From: CAZBRS01 sp964494475
GTDB taxonomy: Bacteria; Myxococcota_A; UBA9042; CAZBRS01
Direction: 5' to 3'
NCBI GenBank assembly: GCA_964494475.1
Contig: CAZBRS010000002.1
Span: 62,001 to 126,000, forward strand
Length of the DNA: 64,000 nt
Part shown: positions 63,187 to 64,000 of the stretch, in pieces
Numbering within the stretch: position 1 is the stretch's first letter
Layout: the number at the start of each line of letters is the position of its first letter
The notes under the pieces: model-generated
The model's database searches: none
Seen by the model: only the letters and a program-made list of their open reading frames with translations
What the model was told of the DNA's origin: nothing
Translations under genes and position numbers: made by a program

Positions 63187-64000
63187 ATGGTCCGCCCACT
63201 TTTCCTGGCGCTCTCTTTCCTGCTGATGGTGGCGTGCTCGGGCGCCGACTCTGGGGAGTCCGACGTGCCGGCCCTCGACTTCACCGCGTCCGACGTCGGA
63301 ACCGAGAGCGGCGCCGAGGCCGGGTCCGACGTCGGCGAGCCCGATCCCGGGCGGGTCGAGGTCGCGCCCGACGCGGCTCTCTCCGACGCGTCGCCCGACG
63401 TGCCCGCCAACCAGCCCCCCGGCTTCGACGCGCTCGCGCCCCTGACGGTGAAGATGGGGCACGTGGTCACCCTCGACGTGACCGCCGCCATCGACGACGC
63501 CGAAGACGCCGACGAGGCGCTCGTGCTGTCGTGGTCCAGCGCGCACGTGGCCCTGGCCGACGACGGCTCGCACGTGCTCACGGTGGTGGGCCCCACCGAC
63601 TGGCACGGCGAGGAGGTGATCGAGCTCGTGGTCACCGACACGGCCGGCGCCAGCGCCAGCGCGTTCGTCACCGTGACGGTCGAGGAGGTCGTGCCCCCCG
63701 ATCCGCCGGCCGCCTGCCCCAAGACGCTCTTCTCGTACGCCGCGGTCGAGGGCACGGTCGAGGTGCTGCTCTCGGGCACGTTCAACGCCTGGGCCGGCGT
63801 GGGCGCCTCCGAGCTGAAGCTGNNNNNNNNNNNNNNNNNNNNNNNNNNNNNNNNNNNNNNNNNNNNNNNNNNNNNNNNNNNNNNNNNNNNNNNNNNNNNN
63901 NNNNNNNNNNNNNNNNNNNNNNGCTCTCGGGCACGTTCAACGCCTGGGCCGGCGTGGGCGCCTCCGAGCTGAAGCTGGCCGACCCCGACGGCGACCGCAC
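63187..64000 (+). CDS. Lipoprotein with Ig-like and carbohydrate-binding-like domains, 3' end outside the window and crossed by an assembly gap
   Basis: Lipoprotein signal MVRPLFLALSFLLMVAC with Cys17. An Asp/Ser/Ala-rich linker (20-75) leads to a cadherin/Ig-like domain (PPGFDALAPLTVKMGHVVTLDVTAAID ... FVTVTVEEV, 76-175) and then FSYAAVEGTVEVLLSGTFNAWAG, the E-set/CBM48-type start (V-x-L-x-G-x-F-N-x-W) found in glycogen-binding and starch-active proteins. The gap at 63823 falls just after this; the 55 bases on both sides are identical, and joining them keeps the frame open (ELKLADPDGDR). Start ATG 63187. Divergent from the TIR-LysM gene; -10-like TAAGAT at 63148-63153. Confidence 0.75.
63823..63922. 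other. Assembly gap flanked by an identical 55-base sequence
   Basis: 100 N. Bases 63768-63822 and 63923-63977 are identical over 55 bases (GCTCTCGGGCACG...GAGCTGAAGCTG). This is what is left when two contigs overlapping by one k-mer are scaffolded without being merged, so the true gap is probably negative. Confidence 0.9.

Overview
The window is GC-rich DNA, densely packed with genes and with few gaps. Several hallmarks point to a Myxococcota/Bradymonadota-like (old 'deltaproteobacterial') Gram-negative predator or scavenger lineage: many large lipoproteins built from MopE-type Cys/Asp repeats and thrombospondin type 3 repeats, giant TPR proteins, a kinase-like membrane protein fused to TPRs, and long runs of genes coupled by ATGA/GTGA overlaps. 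This placement is inferred from gene style only; there is no rRNA or other strong phylogenetic marker. Two 100-N assembly gaps are present (35578-35677 and 63823-63922). No tRNA, rRNA, insertion sequence or CRISPR array was seen, and no gene-free stretch exceeds 300 bases.

Layout. 1-17 kb: the 3' part of an Hsp70 gene, a MazF/RHH toxin-antitoxin pair with a promoter-operator, then on the minus strand a 3,588-residue TPR protein followed by rsmI and a galT-like gene. A PrkA-type AAA+ kinase gene coupled to a Cys-rich lipoprotein follows. 17.7-22.9 kb: plus-strand cluster of a radical SAM/DUF2344 fusion, a HAD phosphatase and an RluA-type pseudouridine synthase, facing an FHA-AAA+ regulator. 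23-27.6 kb: a MopE/TSP3 surface lipoprotein, a deoxynucleoside kinase with a T8 tract, and a small Ala/Glu/Pro-rich protein behind a near-consensus promoter. 27.6-34.2 kb: a tandem palindromic repeat, a four-gene overlapping operon (catalytically dead signal-peptidase-like protein, AMMECR1, lipoprotein, outer-membrane beta-barrel protein), a CPBP protease, an Smr protein, and a duplicated radical SAM protein whose N-terminal half has lost its cluster. 34.3-38.4 kb: a pseudokinase-TM-TPR protein (interrupted by a gap) and a GlcD-like FAD oxidase.

38.3-60.6 kb is one unbroken minus-strand series of seven genes with gaps of at most 22 bases: a 3,151-residue MopE-repeat lipoprotein, a 2,112-residue Cys-repeat/jelly-roll lipoprotein, a PhnD-like binding protein, a membrane diguanylate cyclase with intact active and inhibitory sites, purH, purD and a radical SAM enzyme. 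The first four suggest a surface-structure and sensing module tied to c-di-GMP.

60.7-64 kb: smpB, a VapC/Phd-type toxin-antitoxin pair with a palindromic operator, a TIR-TM-(Pro/Ala linker)-LysM protein, and the start of another lipoprotein. The TIR-LysM protein is the best candidate for something undescribed: a cytoplasmic TIR domain with a plausible catalytic Glu joined across the membrane to a peptidoglycan-binding domain, a Toll-receptor-like layout. Several proteins in the window are apparent pseudoenzymes (signal peptidase, kinase, radical SAM half), which is a recurring theme.
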